A stretch of DNA of 64,000 nt from Karalla daura (GCA_029224185.1 CM055195.1:24130048-24194047); one strand, 5' to 3'; shown: positions 36,031-46,534, numbered from the stretch's first letter. The notes: a model not told the origin generated them from the sequence alone. Numbers and translations: made by a program.

Positions 36031-37540
36031 CTTCATTCATGAATCAGCCGCTATTTAAATGCCGTGGCTATTACTTCACTTGGTATTCAGTGTAGGGAAA
36101 CAAAGTTGTCAGCAATTGCCTTCCCTGGTAAGGCAGCATACTGTAACACGGCTACAATGGCAGACCCATTAGACTACATTGTTGAATGTAATAAGCAAAT
36201 GATGGTTGCTGCTGGTGGTAATAGTGCCTTAAGGTTATAGCTGTCAGTGATCATCTCCAACAATGAGCATTACAGGCTAAGCCCTCCCCACACCCCTCCT
36301 CTAGGACCCATAAAGGCCACCCTGCGCTTTTGTTCAGGCAATCAAGATATGCATGGACATTAGTTTCGAAAGCCAAATGGTGCAATTCAACCCTGACCTG
36401 CCTTCAGCGTAAAATGAATTGAGACTGAATTATTCTCCCCCAGTTACTTTCCCATGCAGCACCATCGTAAAAAGCAGTCGCTCTAATTTCCTTTGACAAA
36501 TCGTTAAAGGGCCCTGGTGCTAATGTGTCAATTCATCTTCACTCACACACAGGCTACTTCTCTGGAGCACAGCAACCACGCATTCACTCACACGCACTAT
36601 CTAAACAAAACATTAACTACAGCACAATTAAATGCTTTGTTTACAAGATGCACAATTAATAAAACATACATTTGCATATTGGCCACTGCACGTCAAACAT
36701 TGGCTACATTTCCTATATATTTTGACACCTGAGAGCATGGAGGGAGCCGTTCTGCTTTCGCAGAGATGTAGATCACGCTCTGGGCTTATTTTTTGACACA
36801 CGCCAAGTGAACTGTTCATTATCCGTTTCAAATGATCTTCAATTAAATTTGAGCATTTCTCATCCCTTCATGTTTTTCCTCTGCTGTTAAGACCGGATTG
36901 CATTACAAAGAGCAGCACCTACAGATTTGTATTGATTGAATAGAAAGACAGAGGCCGCGATATCCATTTGAAAGACGCCTCCATTTCCCCAGACTGATAC
37001 ACTTGAGACGCCGAAGTGACACCCCCCCGTACGCACATTAAATAAGGACACCGTCCTTTTGATGTGCGCTGCACCTTGGTTAATTGCGCATTCGACAAAA
37101 GGGAACACTGAATATTGAGAAGGCAAAACAATCCCCATCGACACCTTGAATTAATTGAATTATCAAATGACGGCTTGTTTCTGTGCTCGGAATAACATGT
37201 GCACAGATACGGCAAAGTAATCACCAAAATCCCACCCCGCAGGCCGAACAGACTCATCAATGTTGGGATTTATTCGGCAACAAAGCTGGCAAGATCGCTG
37301 GAGCAATTGTTAAATGTCAACTGCCTGCGCGCACCTCTGACAAAAAACAAATGGGAGGGAAAAAATCTACTTGGGATTACTGTCTGACCAACGTCACAGC
37401 ATTAGAAGGTACATTTGCACAACATTAAATTGTCTGCACAGCTTATTTAATGGACATCTTGTCATTGGCAAAGCATTGAATTCTGGATCTTAATGAAAAA
37501 TTCATAAAGACTAGTTCAACCGGGGTCAAACACAGTTTTG
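36030..37540. other. Long conserved-noncoding-like region
   Basis: About 1.5 kb without microsatellites, homopolymer runs or recognisable transposons, in marked contrast to the rest of the window. It is rich in homeodomain and octamer-like words: GAATTAATTGAATTATCAAA (37,148 region), AATTAATAAAACATACATTTG (36,653 region), GTCAATTCATCTTCACTCAC and TTGCATATTGG. No open frame looks like protein. Dense, repeat-free, AT-leaning islands like this in vertebrates are often clusters of conserved enhancers near developmental transcription factors. Here that is inference. Confidence 0.4.
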
Positions 37541-38160
37541 GTTAGTTTTTTTTTCTTATGTAAACATTACATTCATCCATATTGGGCACTGGATGAAAAT
37601 ATTTACCCTGGTCTCATGTTTCATTTCCCATTTTGTCATGGCCATTCGGCTTGCCATTGCCGTCTGCAGCCTTGCGATCTTTTGCTTGTGTCACTACTCA
37701 TCTTCTCTAACTGTTGGAGTGACGAAGACCCTTACACACCCTTGCACATCGCATCGCAGTTGCCAGGAAGTCGCTTGTTGCCAGCACACTCATACTGTTT
37801 TACCAATCGCGTTCTCTAAACTTTGGCCCCGATGAAGGCAGCCCTCACAGTCACAGCGTAATTTGTCGATTCTTGAATTTCTCCGCATGCCAAAATGGCA
37901 CACATGGTTTCAGAGCTGAAAACATGAGAGGGTACAGTGAGTGTAAGAACTGGATGAAACATTGCAATCATCTGTTTTGAAGCAAACTGCAAGTATTTGC
38001 ACAAGTACTGGCCATCTCTCTGCAGACATAAATTGCCTAAAACACAACAAGAGGGCCATGGGCTGGAATGCGTGTAATGCACCTGAGTCTTTTCTTATCA
38101 CTGGACACCATGCGATTTAACCGATCTGCACATGCCGATCTAGTCAGAATTGCGATCTTC
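37541..38160. other. Noncoding, nothing recognised
   Basis: No gene, RNA or repeat identified. Confidence 0.5.
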
Positions 38161-38480
38161 ACATTGAATTCACGGACAGCTTGAAATTTCTGGTGCTGCT
38201 CTGATTCTCTGAGTTATTGACAAAGTCCTTTATTTTATAAATCCAAACACATGCGCGGGGTGCAACCCACGGAGAGAACACACAACAAACACTAGCGCCC
38301 GAAAAAAAACGATGAGCTGAACCGCACCGCTGGTGCGTTGCACACTCACTGTGTGTGCACAATATGAATAATTTAAGGGGAGTCCGGGAGGCCTCTGTGA
38401 AATCCTTGGCTTTTAAGTTTGAGACTCTTTTCCTTTTCCAAAAGCTTGTTTGTCGACATGCACGCTGGACGGCCGCGCGC
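38160..38480 (-). mobile_element. Possible solo LTR fragment
   Basis: Read on the - strand, the sequence has TTTATAAAATAAAGGAC (TATA/poly(A)-signal-like words near 38,230-38,245), a preceding GGGTTGCACCCCGCGCATGT stretch and a GTGTGTTCTCTCCGTGGG word, in an order reminiscent of an LTR R/U5 junction. No TG...CA ends or target duplications were confirmed. It sits at the edge of a transposon cluster. A chance resemblance is possible. Confidence 0.22.
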
Positions 38481-38824
38481 ACTGCCCTAGCGACTGTGAT
38501 TTTCTAAAATTCCGAAATTAAAAAAGCAACGGGCTTCAAACGAAACAGTCGCGATGCGTGGTGACGGTTGAAAGCCGCGGTCAGATCACAGCAACAAGGT
38601 CACCAGCTTTCCGTTTCCACCGCCCCACGCGAATCATCTGGTAATCACATCCCCGAACGCGAAGTGTTGTGGTTTTGGTCCAAGCGCCGCCACCACCGCC
38701 GCATCCGAGTGTTGGCGCGACAACTCGAACACCGTTTGGATGAGAATGTTGATATTTGGCAGACGGATTCATCCCTCGCAGGGGAAGAGCTTCTTCGATT
38801 TTCACACGTTTTGGATCCTGACTT

Positions 38825-38845
38825 TGGCCACAAGGGGCGGCACTG
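38825..38845 (+). promoter_or_regulatory. CTCF-like motif in R1 (module 1)
   Basis: CCACAAGGGGCGGCAC after TGG resembles the vertebrate CTCF core CCACCAGGGGGCGC, with one substitution and a shortened G run. Binding is not demonstrated. Confidence 0.35.
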
Positions 38846-38976
38846 CGGTTGCAAAATTACATGTTCGCTCATCACTCGAACACCGTTTGGAGATGAATTT
38901 CGACATTCGGCAGACAGATTCATCATTCATCAGGGGGAGAACTAGTGCAAGTTTTATGTATTTTGGATTGTGCGTT

Positions 38977-38997
38977 TGGCCACAGGGGGGCAGCACT
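38977..38997 (+). promoter_or_regulatory. CTCF-like motif in R1 (module 2)
   Basis: TGGCCACAGGGGGGCAGCAC differs from the CTCF consensus TGGCCACCAGGGGGCGC at about two core positions. It has the same strand as the module 1 motif 152 bases upstream. Confidence 0.4.
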
Positions 38998-39160
38998 TTG
39001 GCTGAAAAATGACATGAAAAGTGTTGCTTATATCTCCAGAACTACTTGGCCGATTGATGTCAAACTTGATGCAAATGGAGCAACACGGATTGTTCAGTCT
39101 CGCCTTGCGTTCAGGGATGTATCCATTGCATTCGGTGCCGAATGCATGGGTCTAGTTGTT

Positions 39161-39330
39161 CAGGGCGATGTTTCTCAATGCTGTTCCTCGAGGACCCCTG
39201 CCCTGCATGATTTGGAGTAGATGTTACCTGATTCGAATGAATTCCACCCCATCAGGCTGCTGCAGAGCTTGATGAGCAGAGCCCTGCAAAACCAGTGTGT
39301 ATGTACAAAGCGGGTTAGGTGATCAAAAAC
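39161..39330 (+). mobile_element. Nonautonomous hAT/foldback-type fragment
   Basis: 'TTTCTCAATGCTGTTCCTCG', then 'AGGACCCCTGCCCTGCATGA', then 'CCTGATTCGAATGAATTCCA', 'ATCAGGCTGCTGCAGAGCTT' and 'GATGAGCAG' follow the order of a widespread vertebrate/fish nonautonomous element that I remember beginning 'cagtgtttctcaaccctggtcctggaggacc'. It directly abuts R1 copy 1. Only one end is convincing. Confidence 0.55.
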
Positions 39331-39412
39331 TGTTTTTTGGCCTTTCAACCAAATGAAACATCACAGAGATGGCACGAACCCTTCAAAGCACAGCACAGAG
39401 TGACGACTCTTT

Positions 39413-39780
39413 CTAACACGCCCCCCCCCATCCTCCCCCGTCCCCGAAATCCATCGCGCAATCTTTATTGAATTGTGAGTATGGGAGGAGTGGGCTCCTT
39501 TTTGTGGGCGTCACCGCTTTGGGTTCGGGGAAGTCCAGATTGCTTTCATGGTCAACAGCAAAGTTTCGGATGATGCATGAGCAGCAATCTGTAACAATCT
39601 GACCCCGGTCCCAACCTAAAAAAAGAGTGTATAAAATATTAGCAGACACACATGACTTAGTCACCTCTAATCGCCTCATGAAAACGCTCTTCACATCAAG
39701 CAACACTGAACGTCCAACAACACTGCTCCTGCTTTCCTTTTTTGTCACGTGATTGTTCTTTTTCTCAGGGTGGGTGTGCT
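39413..39780 (-). pseudogene. PIF/Harbinger-like transposase C-terminal remnant
   Basis: The - strand encodes QIVTDCCSCIIRNFAVDHE (about 39,520-39,600), close to the C-terminal 'ACC-x-LHNxA' signature of DDE_Tnp_4/HARBI1-type transposases. NLDFPEP and a low-complexity GDGGGWG end follow. Farther upstream on the same strand, SSVVGRSVLLDVKSVFMRRL (about 39,650-39,715) recalls the 'VVERAFGLLKxRFRRL' block. Between them lies an AT-rich stretch ending CTCTTTTTTTAG, which looks like an intron acceptor; this would explain the gap. The catalytic DDE residues lie outside this segment and were not seen. Probably a decayed copy. The match is from memory and moderate. Confidence 0.4.
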
Positions 39781-40109
39781 GAGGATCTACTATCAAGTTG
39801 TCACAGCAGCATGCGTCTGACAGCACCACTTCACACAGCTCCCTCTCACAGGCATGCCACGGTCTATTTTAGTCCTGAGCATTGCATGAAGCATACTTAC
39901 AGTACAGTAGATTACTGTAGATTTCATATGTAGCAAAGGGCTTTGGAATGTGACAGAGTACTGCCAGCATTATTTGTGAATTCAACATGAATAACATATG
40001 GAACCTATATCTAATGACATTGGGAAACGGTGTTGTTCAGCAATAAGGACCACTCAGTCCTGCAGGAGAGAGACTGTTGCTGATCAGGCTCCTTTGGTTG
40101 ATGGAGATG

Positions 40110-41101
40110 GAGTGGAGGGAGTGACGATTGCTGTCCATAATGGTTCACGGCCTGCTAAGGAGTTCTCCTCTCAGCTGTTGTAGTCCAGTTCCAGCTCCAC
40201 GCCCACCAAAGACCCTGCCAGGCAGGGTTGAGGTGCAGTCTTTCATGTTGTCTTCCACCTTTCTCGCATATGCCCTCCTGGCCTCCCCCAGGCTCCATCT
40301 GAGGTCTCCCTGCACGCTCCTCAGCTCCGTCATATTGCGCTCTTTAACAGCTTTCTTCTTGTTGTTAAGAAGATTTTTGACATCACTGGTCACCCATGGC
40401 TTGTTGGGATAGCATTGCACAGTCCTTGTGGGAACAACGGTGTCCATGCAGAAGTTCAGGTCGTCGGTTGTACAAGCAGTGGCCTCCAGCAAGTTCTCAC
40501 TGTTTTGTAGTACACTCCACACTGTAGACTCAAGGCAATCTCTCAGCAGCTCCTCTGCTCCCAGAGTCTATTCTCTGTAGATTTGTGTGGTGCCTGGCAG
40601 TCTCTGTACTCTTGGTATGCATGATGATTTAAGGTTGTGATCAAATATTCCCTGTGGAGGAAGGCATTGTATGCATCTTTCACATTTGGATACAGAATGT
40701 GAATGACGTCACAAGCCATATCCGGAAGGGCTCGTGATGGAATGTAAACAGTCAGAATAATGGCATACCCTCTCTGCAAATAGCAGGGTCGGAGACTTAT
40801 TGCAAGTAACTCGACGTCCGTACTGCAGGAGGTCTTCTTCGCAGTTACAGGTCCGGGATGGCACCATCGGTTGTTGATGAAAATCACTAGTCCTCCTCCC
40901 TTTATTTTTTCCTGAAAGCACCTCGTCTCTGTCCAGTCTGACTGCACTGACGCCGGGAAGGTCCACATTTGCAGCTGGGACGTTGCGAGTTCGCCGCATC
41001 TCCGTCACGCAGATCAAGCTTGATTCCCTGTATAGCCTGTTATTCCTTACTAGGGCAGCTAGCTCTTCCATTTTGTTAGCAAGCGCATTTACGTCTCCCA
41101 T
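40110..41101 (-). mobile_element. LINE ORF2 endonuclease remnant (frameshifted, internally deleted)
   Basis: The - strand shows, in broken frames, the N-terminal apurinic-type endonuclease of a teleost non-LTR retrotransposon. GDVNALANKMEELAALVRN begins at 41,101. LICVTEMRRTRNVPAANVDL and PGVSAVRLDRDE follow, then after a frameshift (about 40,920) KGGGLVIFINNRWCHPGPVT and VELLAISLRPCYL. The region that should carry the catalytic GDFNH block is missing: ACDVIH (about 40,700) joins almost directly to LYPNVKDAYNAF, a loss of roughly 50-60 residues. A third segment (40,522-40,145) carries the post-endonuclease linker, with MDTVVPTRTVQCYPNKPWVT and LLNNKKKAVKERNMTELRSV. No reverse transcriptase follows. 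L2/Rex1-like by memory. Not functional. Confidence 0.85.
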
Positions 41102-41284
41102 AACGATATATTGGTGCAGAGGTTTTGTATAAATAATGTAATGTAGCTAGAAAACAACGAAGACAAAGCTTAAACAGACAAAGACACGGAGCCAGTCTGA
41201 CTTGGTGCCACTCTCATGGGCACCATAACAACAACACGAAGACATGATGGAAGCATGTATTTCACCAGAAACGTTTGCACCATG
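41102..41284. other. Possible 5' flank of the LINE, unassigned
   Basis: No recognisable sequence. It may include the LINE 5' region upstream of the first methionine at 41,101. Confidence 0.3.
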
Positions 41285-41345
41285 CCCAGCGCTGGACTGG
41301 AGACCTGTCCAGGGTTCCTGCCTGGACATAGGCACCAGAGGACTC
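41285..41345 (+). mobile_element. L2-type LINE 3'-end fragment
   Basis: 'GCTGGACTGGAGACCTGTCC' then 'AGGGTTCCTGCCTGGACATA' and 'GGCACCAG' match the remembered 'agactggcgacctgtccagggtgtacc...gggataggcaccag' of fish L2-type 3' ends. It lies on the opposite strand to the adjacent LINE endonuclease remnant, so it is a separate insertion. Confidence 0.6.
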
Positions 41346-42600
41346 CAACGGGACTAATGGTTATCATGGACGGGTGTCACGTTTTTGTGTGATCCAGGCA
41401 GAAAAAGAAAATATGAAGAAAAGTGAGCTAGGAAAATCAGGCTTTACCTCCGCGACACCTTGAGGTGCATTACTCAGCCTTTGTGGCATTGTTGGTTCTA
41501 CCTTGCCTGCAGTTGGACAATAGCTGCCATTCATGGCTGCGTCGAGTGGCTGTCTGGAAGCAGCAGCAGGCTCCGGCGCCCAGCAAATGGTAGCATTTCT
41601 GCTTAAACAAAAATGAATAAAATTGCAATCTTTCACCTGTGGCTTTAAAGTCCCTGGTAAATGTGTCATTTCCCTAACGCGCTCGCCGCAGCTGAGCCTG
41701 TTGTCTTGCACTCCGCTTCAGTTTATGAACTTGGCGAGAGGTGAGCTCACATATGAGCTTGGTTTTGTTCAAAGGCAAATGACACGAATCGGGAATCACC
41801 ACAGGAGAGAGGAGGAAAAAAACAGGAACGGTTTGAGCACTACGACTGCCTCTACACACACAAATACACATTCACACACACACACACACGCGCGCGCGCG
41901 CACACTAATTAGAGATCAGGAGCAGCTGGGAGGCAGCAAATCAACACCGATAGCAACAGGACAGGGAACAGGTGTGCTGGACAGGGGAGGACTCAGACGG
42001 TGCCTAGTGGACAGAAGAGGAAAAGGGAAAAAAAAAATACAGACAGAAAAATAAAAAAAAGAGCCGAGGAAGTTGAGGGAGGGCAGGGAATGGAGGGAGA
42101 GATGGAGCAGCTGTGGCCGTGAGCTTTTTTTATTTGTTTGGTTTTTTTTTGTTTGTTTTTTCTGTTCCCCAAAGTTTGGGTCATTCTGAGTAATCTCTCG
42201 GTTTCTTAAAAGCACAACATTATTATTGAGTTTTCCAAACTCAATCAGCATTGTTTTTCAGTATTTCAGCGGGCAAATGAATTAATTTGGTTCAGTTGTA
42301 ATATGTTTACAGCAGCAGACGGATGTCCCGAAATCCAGCTGCATGAAAGTAATGTTAAAGTAGCGCTGGGGAGCGATATTCTCTGGATCGGCTGGATACT
42401 TTTACTGAACTAATACTTGGCAGAGCAGTCCTGTTGACTCCTTTATCATACTTGAATATGTCCTTGAGCCTCTAACTGAGGCAATCTTTGTGCAACGAGG
42501 CTTTGGTGAAAACAGTGAAAAGCCACTACCTGAGGTTTCTTAATGATTTCAGGCGAGTTTGACCTCACTTTCTTCCAAGTGACTCCCCGTTTGAAAAATG
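41346..42600. other. Repeat-rich noncoding sequence
   Basis: Includes (CA)n(CG)n at 41,873-41,905, A-rich purine sequence at 42,020-42,065 and a T/G-rich stretch at 42,125-42,170. The part from 41,905 to 42,010 (GAGCAGCTGGGAGGCAG, ACAGGTGTGCTGGACAGG) recalls fish repeat flanks, but I cannot name it. Confidence 0.45.
41873..41905. repeat. (CA)n(CG)n tract (potential Z-DNA)
   Basis: A CA run followed by six CG units and a CACAC end. Confidence 0.93.
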
Positions 42601-44180
42601 AAGAGGCCACGGCTTTAGAGGGGGAGAGTGTGCTCTTAACCCGCGTGTTGTTCGATCACACGTGAAACAGACGAGTTAAGGATATCACCTTTCACCTGCC
42701 GCATGTTTTCAAGCGGGGCTTTTCATCAGCACGACACCATTCAGCAACATAATTCCGGGGAATATTTCAGAGGCTTTGAGAACTGCGAGGACTGTGCCTG
42801 CATTCTTTCCGTGCGGAAAGTGTGCCCAAGAGATGATTGACGGAGAGATCGTCCTCGGCGCTCTTGTAAAACTCTACACTGATTTAAGAAGTCACAACGT
42901 GACAATGGAGACAGAGTTAATGCGGTATTTTGGTGTGAAAGCCTTGGCATGGCCAAGGAGAGAAAAGTTCAACTTCTGAATGAAGAAGTTTTCTACATCC
43001 ATTATGAGTCATGCCGAAATCATTTACACATTTCAGGTATTGTCCAACGCCTGATAGTCAAAATAAAGGGCACGATGTTCAAGAACTCATTGTGTTAATG
43101 AGTGCTATATCTTTTGATTTTACTCCTACTTATTGGAACTTGAGCTAATTTCTTATTTCCCTGCCCACAACACACAATACATCCATTCAGCCATGACCTC
43201 TCCTCTGCCGTGGGAGAATAAAGACACGGCTGAGATGAAGAAGTCCCCGAAAAGGTGTCACAAATGTTAAGTGGGCCAGACATTCTCGGAGAAGTAGGGG
43301 GAAAAGTTAAGCATCTCACGGGGGGGACATGTCAAATCAGTCGTCAACAATATTGTCTGGAGGGAAATGTGCTTCCGCCTAAGTATGTTTAATGTTAAAA
43401 TACTAGCAGGTTTCAAAAATGTATCACCATCTCTCATTTTTGTTCTGTAAAAGCACGCCACATGTGCAATGTTCTACAGATTTAAGCCTAATCCCAGTGA
43501 TATTTATGTTTTTGTTTTTTTTAATCATGATGTGAGACTGGCAGATTAGAGGAGGTTCTCGACTGTTCTCGACAATCTATTTTATGAGCATTTCATTTGA
43601 AATCCAGCGCTTTTCCCATCCACCTACGTGGTGCACCTCCCAGTGACTGTGACATAGAGCCTGATTCACTCTAAATATACATATGTTTAATTGTGTTGTT
43701 GTGGAGAGCACAGTGGTGGAGACGCGCTAGGGGACTGCAAATCAAATGTAATAGACGGTTTATGAAACTTCAGGCAATAAAATAGTATAAAGCATGATAC
43801 ATAGGGATGATCCTACAGGTACATTTTACTGTACTTCTTCCCAGCAAGGGCAACTAGACCAACCAAGGAGCCGTGTTGGTGATGGAGCAGATCCTGTTGA
43901 CAAGCCTTGGAAAGTTGTCAAAACACCAAGTTAAGTAAAGTAATGTTGCATTCAGCCCATGCACACTGGACCAGGGGAAATCTGATTCGGTCCACTGGTG
44001 AGATTGATCCACAGCCAGAGTTTGCTCTCCTGCAGTCAACAATGAAATTCTCCTCCAGGTTATAGACCGGGGCCAAAGCTAGAATCACTTCCCAGAGCCC
44101 AGGAATCTCTGTATCCCCAAAGCAAAGCCTCAGCCCTAATTGGCTTTTGTGATTGGCTTGTTAGGCAGCCACGGTCCTAT
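42601..44180. other. Noncoding, nothing recognised
   Basis: AT-leaning sequence without a named gene or repeat. A 67-codon open frame near 42,776-42,979 has no recognisable family. Confidence 0.5.
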
Positions 44181-44195
44181 CCTGAAATTCCCGCT

Positions 44196-44199
<4 letters not shown>

Positions 44200-44229
<30 letters not shown>

Positions 44230-44250
44230 GTGCGGGGGAGGGGGGGGGTG
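44200..44250. repeat. (GT)n microsatellite followed by G-rich tract
   Basis: About 14 GT units, then GCGGTGCGGGGGAGGGGGGGGG. Confidence 0.93.
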
Positions 44251-44279
44251 TCCATTTCCACCGTGAGCCACTGAGGCTC

Positions 44280-45040
44280 AACCAGATGTCCGGCGCCGTC
44301 CTCCCGAGGGCAATCAGCGGACTCTCTCACCTCCCGCGCGTCTCAGAGAGGGACTCCCCCAGGTGATGACCGGGACCGGGGATCAAGGAGCGTGTCACCG
44401 TAACACTCTCACTCTTAAGCACGAGTTCATTCCTCACCTCCCGTCCAGCCAGCTAATTAGACCCCGTGCCCGGGAAGAGGCCTGACTTCAGCAACTTACA
44501 CGATAATCACGGGCCCCACACAGCGCACGGAGCTCGTCGCCCCCCGGTCCGAGTGCGCCTCCTATTTTCCTCTGAGTCGGAGCGCCCGTTCGGACCCCGG
44601 TCACGGCATTTTTCCAGATGAGCACGTTTAACAACGCATCCCCGGGCACGCGGGTAAAGTCGCCATTAGTGATACTGACGGCACGGCGTCTCATCTTCCC
44701 CAATATCCCGTTCAAAACACTTTTTTCCACATCGACTGCATCATTGACTTTTAAAAACGCGATATCGCGAGGCCTCTGGCGATATGACTTGTGACTTGTA
44801 ATGGCGCGGAATTGATTCACCGAGGTGCCGCAGAGATCCTCGCCGATAACGCGACGGGTCGAGAACTTTATCAACGTAATGAATTCCCCGGACCCGTTAT
44901 CGGCCCCGCAGGGTTCGAAAGCCGGGGATCATTTGTATCGAGGCGAGGCAAACTTGAATTCCCCGTGCGAGGAGGGCTGCGGAGTGTAGTTACTGTGAGA
45001 GAAAAGAAACACAGCTTGCCGGAGACTCGTTTCTAATTAA
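44280..45040. other. CpG-rich noncoding block
   Basis: Dense CpG with palindromic GCGATATCGC near 44,760. A 128-codon open frame on the - strand (44,488-44,874) matches nothing I know and overlaps another frame. It could be a CpG-island fragment. Confidence 0.4.
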
Positions 45041-45354
45041 CTTATGTAACAAGAATTGCTTTCGGTGCGCAATTGTAATTTCCCCTCAGCCAGACAGCAG
45101 AGTGTCTGAATGTCAGTGGTTTTGTGTGTGCGTGCGTGTGTGTGTGTGCGTGCGTGCGCCATGGTTCTTCCTCGAGTTGAAATGAATTAATGCGGCCGCC
45201 TCGTCGTCGTCGGTGGCCCAAGACTATACATAGGCCGTGTTTATGCATCAGATGTTTTGGAAAATTGTTCATAACAATAGCAATTCACTTTGTTTTGGTA
45301 TTGGAAAACACTTTTGTCCTCTGGGGTAATTGCCTCAAATGGCAGGTTGCTCCC

Positions 45355-45358
<4 letters not shown>

Positions 45359-45390
<32 letters not shown>
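45359..45390. repeat. (GA)n microsatellite
   Basis: About 15 pure GA units leading straight into a CpG-rich block. Confidence 0.95.
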
Positions 45391-45391
<1 letters not shown>

Positions 45392-45660
45392 CGAGCGAGA
45401 CGCGTCAGACGGCGGGCGACGCCGCGGCGAGGCCGGGGTCAGTCGGGGTCGCGGGCCCGGGCCGCCGCCGCCGCCACGCTCCGGCGTCTCACCGGCGGAC
45501 CGGAATGGGATTCGTAACACACGTTTCGCTTCGTCGTCGTCTTCGGCGTCCTTCCTTTCGTCGTTTTGAAAACGGAGCGAACTGGGGATTCAAAGAACAA
45601 GGGGCGGAGGTGGCGAAACGTTGAAGCTGCGGCGCGATTTCCCGCTCCCACTCGTCTTCC
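45391..45660. other. CpG-rich block
   Basis: Very CpG-dense (for example GCGGCGAGGCCGGGGTC and CCGCCGCCGCCGCC words). CpG-island-like. No gene recognised. Confidence 0.5.
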
Positions 45661-45678
45661 CTCCAAGGACGCACGCAT

Positions 45679-45682
<4 letters not shown>

Positions 45683-45760
<78 letters not shown>

Positions 45761-45772
45761 GAGAGAGAGAGA
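45683..45772. repeat. (GACA)n microsatellite, about 19 units, with GA tail
   Basis: A near-perfect tetranucleotide GACA array (45,683-45,760) followed by a GA run to 45,772. GACA/GATA ('Bkm'-type) arrays are known to accumulate on some vertebrate sex chromosomes, but single arrays occur anywhere. Confidence 0.97.
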
Positions 45773-45901
45773 TGGACGGATAGACGGAGAGAGTGCGCCC
45801 TACGCAGTGTACAGTTAAATGATAATATAGTGGAGTATTTCTTCTCATACGATCCCCCTGCTCCAGCTGTGTGTTTTGGGAGCGACCGTTGATCGTTAGC
45901 G

Positions 45902-45923
45902 CCCCCCCCCCCCCCCCCCCCCC
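45902..45923. repeat. Pure C run, 22 bases
   Basis: A cytosine homopolymer upstream of another CpG-dense block (45,925-46,150). Confidence 0.95.
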
Positions 45924-45924
45924 A

Positions 45925-46490
45925 CCTCGCGCAGGCTCCGGCCTCCGCGGCCTCCCATCTCGTGCCTCAGACCGTGGGGGAGAGGCGAGGAACGGAGGCC
46001 CGCGCGCGAGGCCCCGTTCGCTAACGACGCGGCACCCTCGCGGGCTCCTGCTGGCGGCGCGCCAGAGCCGCCGCCTCCTAAACGCCGGCCGCTTGTGTAG
46101 CCGTTTAGCCCGCGGTCGTTAGCGCGGCTCTCCTTCCTCGCCGTCCGCTCGGATTAATTACCCCGAACCTGCTCGGCGGGCTCTCCTTTGTTTACGTTGG
46201 ACGTCCCGGCCTCACAAACGTCGGCAGTCGCTTTGAATTCAGTCCAAGTCTCCCGATGAAAATGTTCTGACTTCTGACTTTCCGCTGAATCTACGGTGCT
46301 AACTATTCGGGGATGTGCTGTACATGAACGCCTCTGCACGATGCCCCCACATGCGAAATAAATAGTGTGCATTAGGCTCAGTACAAACTGCGGAGCTCGA
46401 ACTCATCGCTGTGTCTTGCACAGTGAGGTCAACTGGCCGCCTTTACATGCGCGCAGGCTCGGCCACTGGCATGTGCTGATTTACAGGGCC
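45925..46490. other. CpG-dense then mixed noncoding
   Basis: CpG-island-like to about 46,150. No coding or repeat identified after that until the LINE tail. Confidence 0.45.
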
Positions 46491-46534
46491 ATTCTTCAGG
46501 AGATCCCATCGTATCCATCGTCCCTTTTAAACGT

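Larger units (their letters stand above)
38723..39157 (+). mobile_element. Dispersed repeat R1, copy 1 (internal 151-base duplication)
   Basis: This segment aligns along its length with the reverse complement of 62,361-62,642. Shared words, in order, are GAACACCGTT, TTGATATTTGGCAG, GGATTCATC, GCAGGGGAGAG, TTTTCACACG, TTTGGCCACA, GGGGCAGCACTTTGG, TTGGCCGATTGATGTC, and finally ATCCATTGCATTCGGTGCC then AATGCAT. The 5' module is duplicated in tandem: ACTCGAACACCGTTTGGA starts at 38,723 and again at 38,874 (period 151). Each module carries a CTCF-like core. No coding capacity, poly(A) tail or pol III box was found, so its class is unknown. A nonautonomous DNA transposon or SINE-like family is possible. 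Confidence 0.85.

Noticed and set aside
44488..44874. 128-codon open frame on the - strand
   Set aside because: Protein-like in texture but matches nothing I know, overlaps another frame and lies in a CpG block. No splice context.
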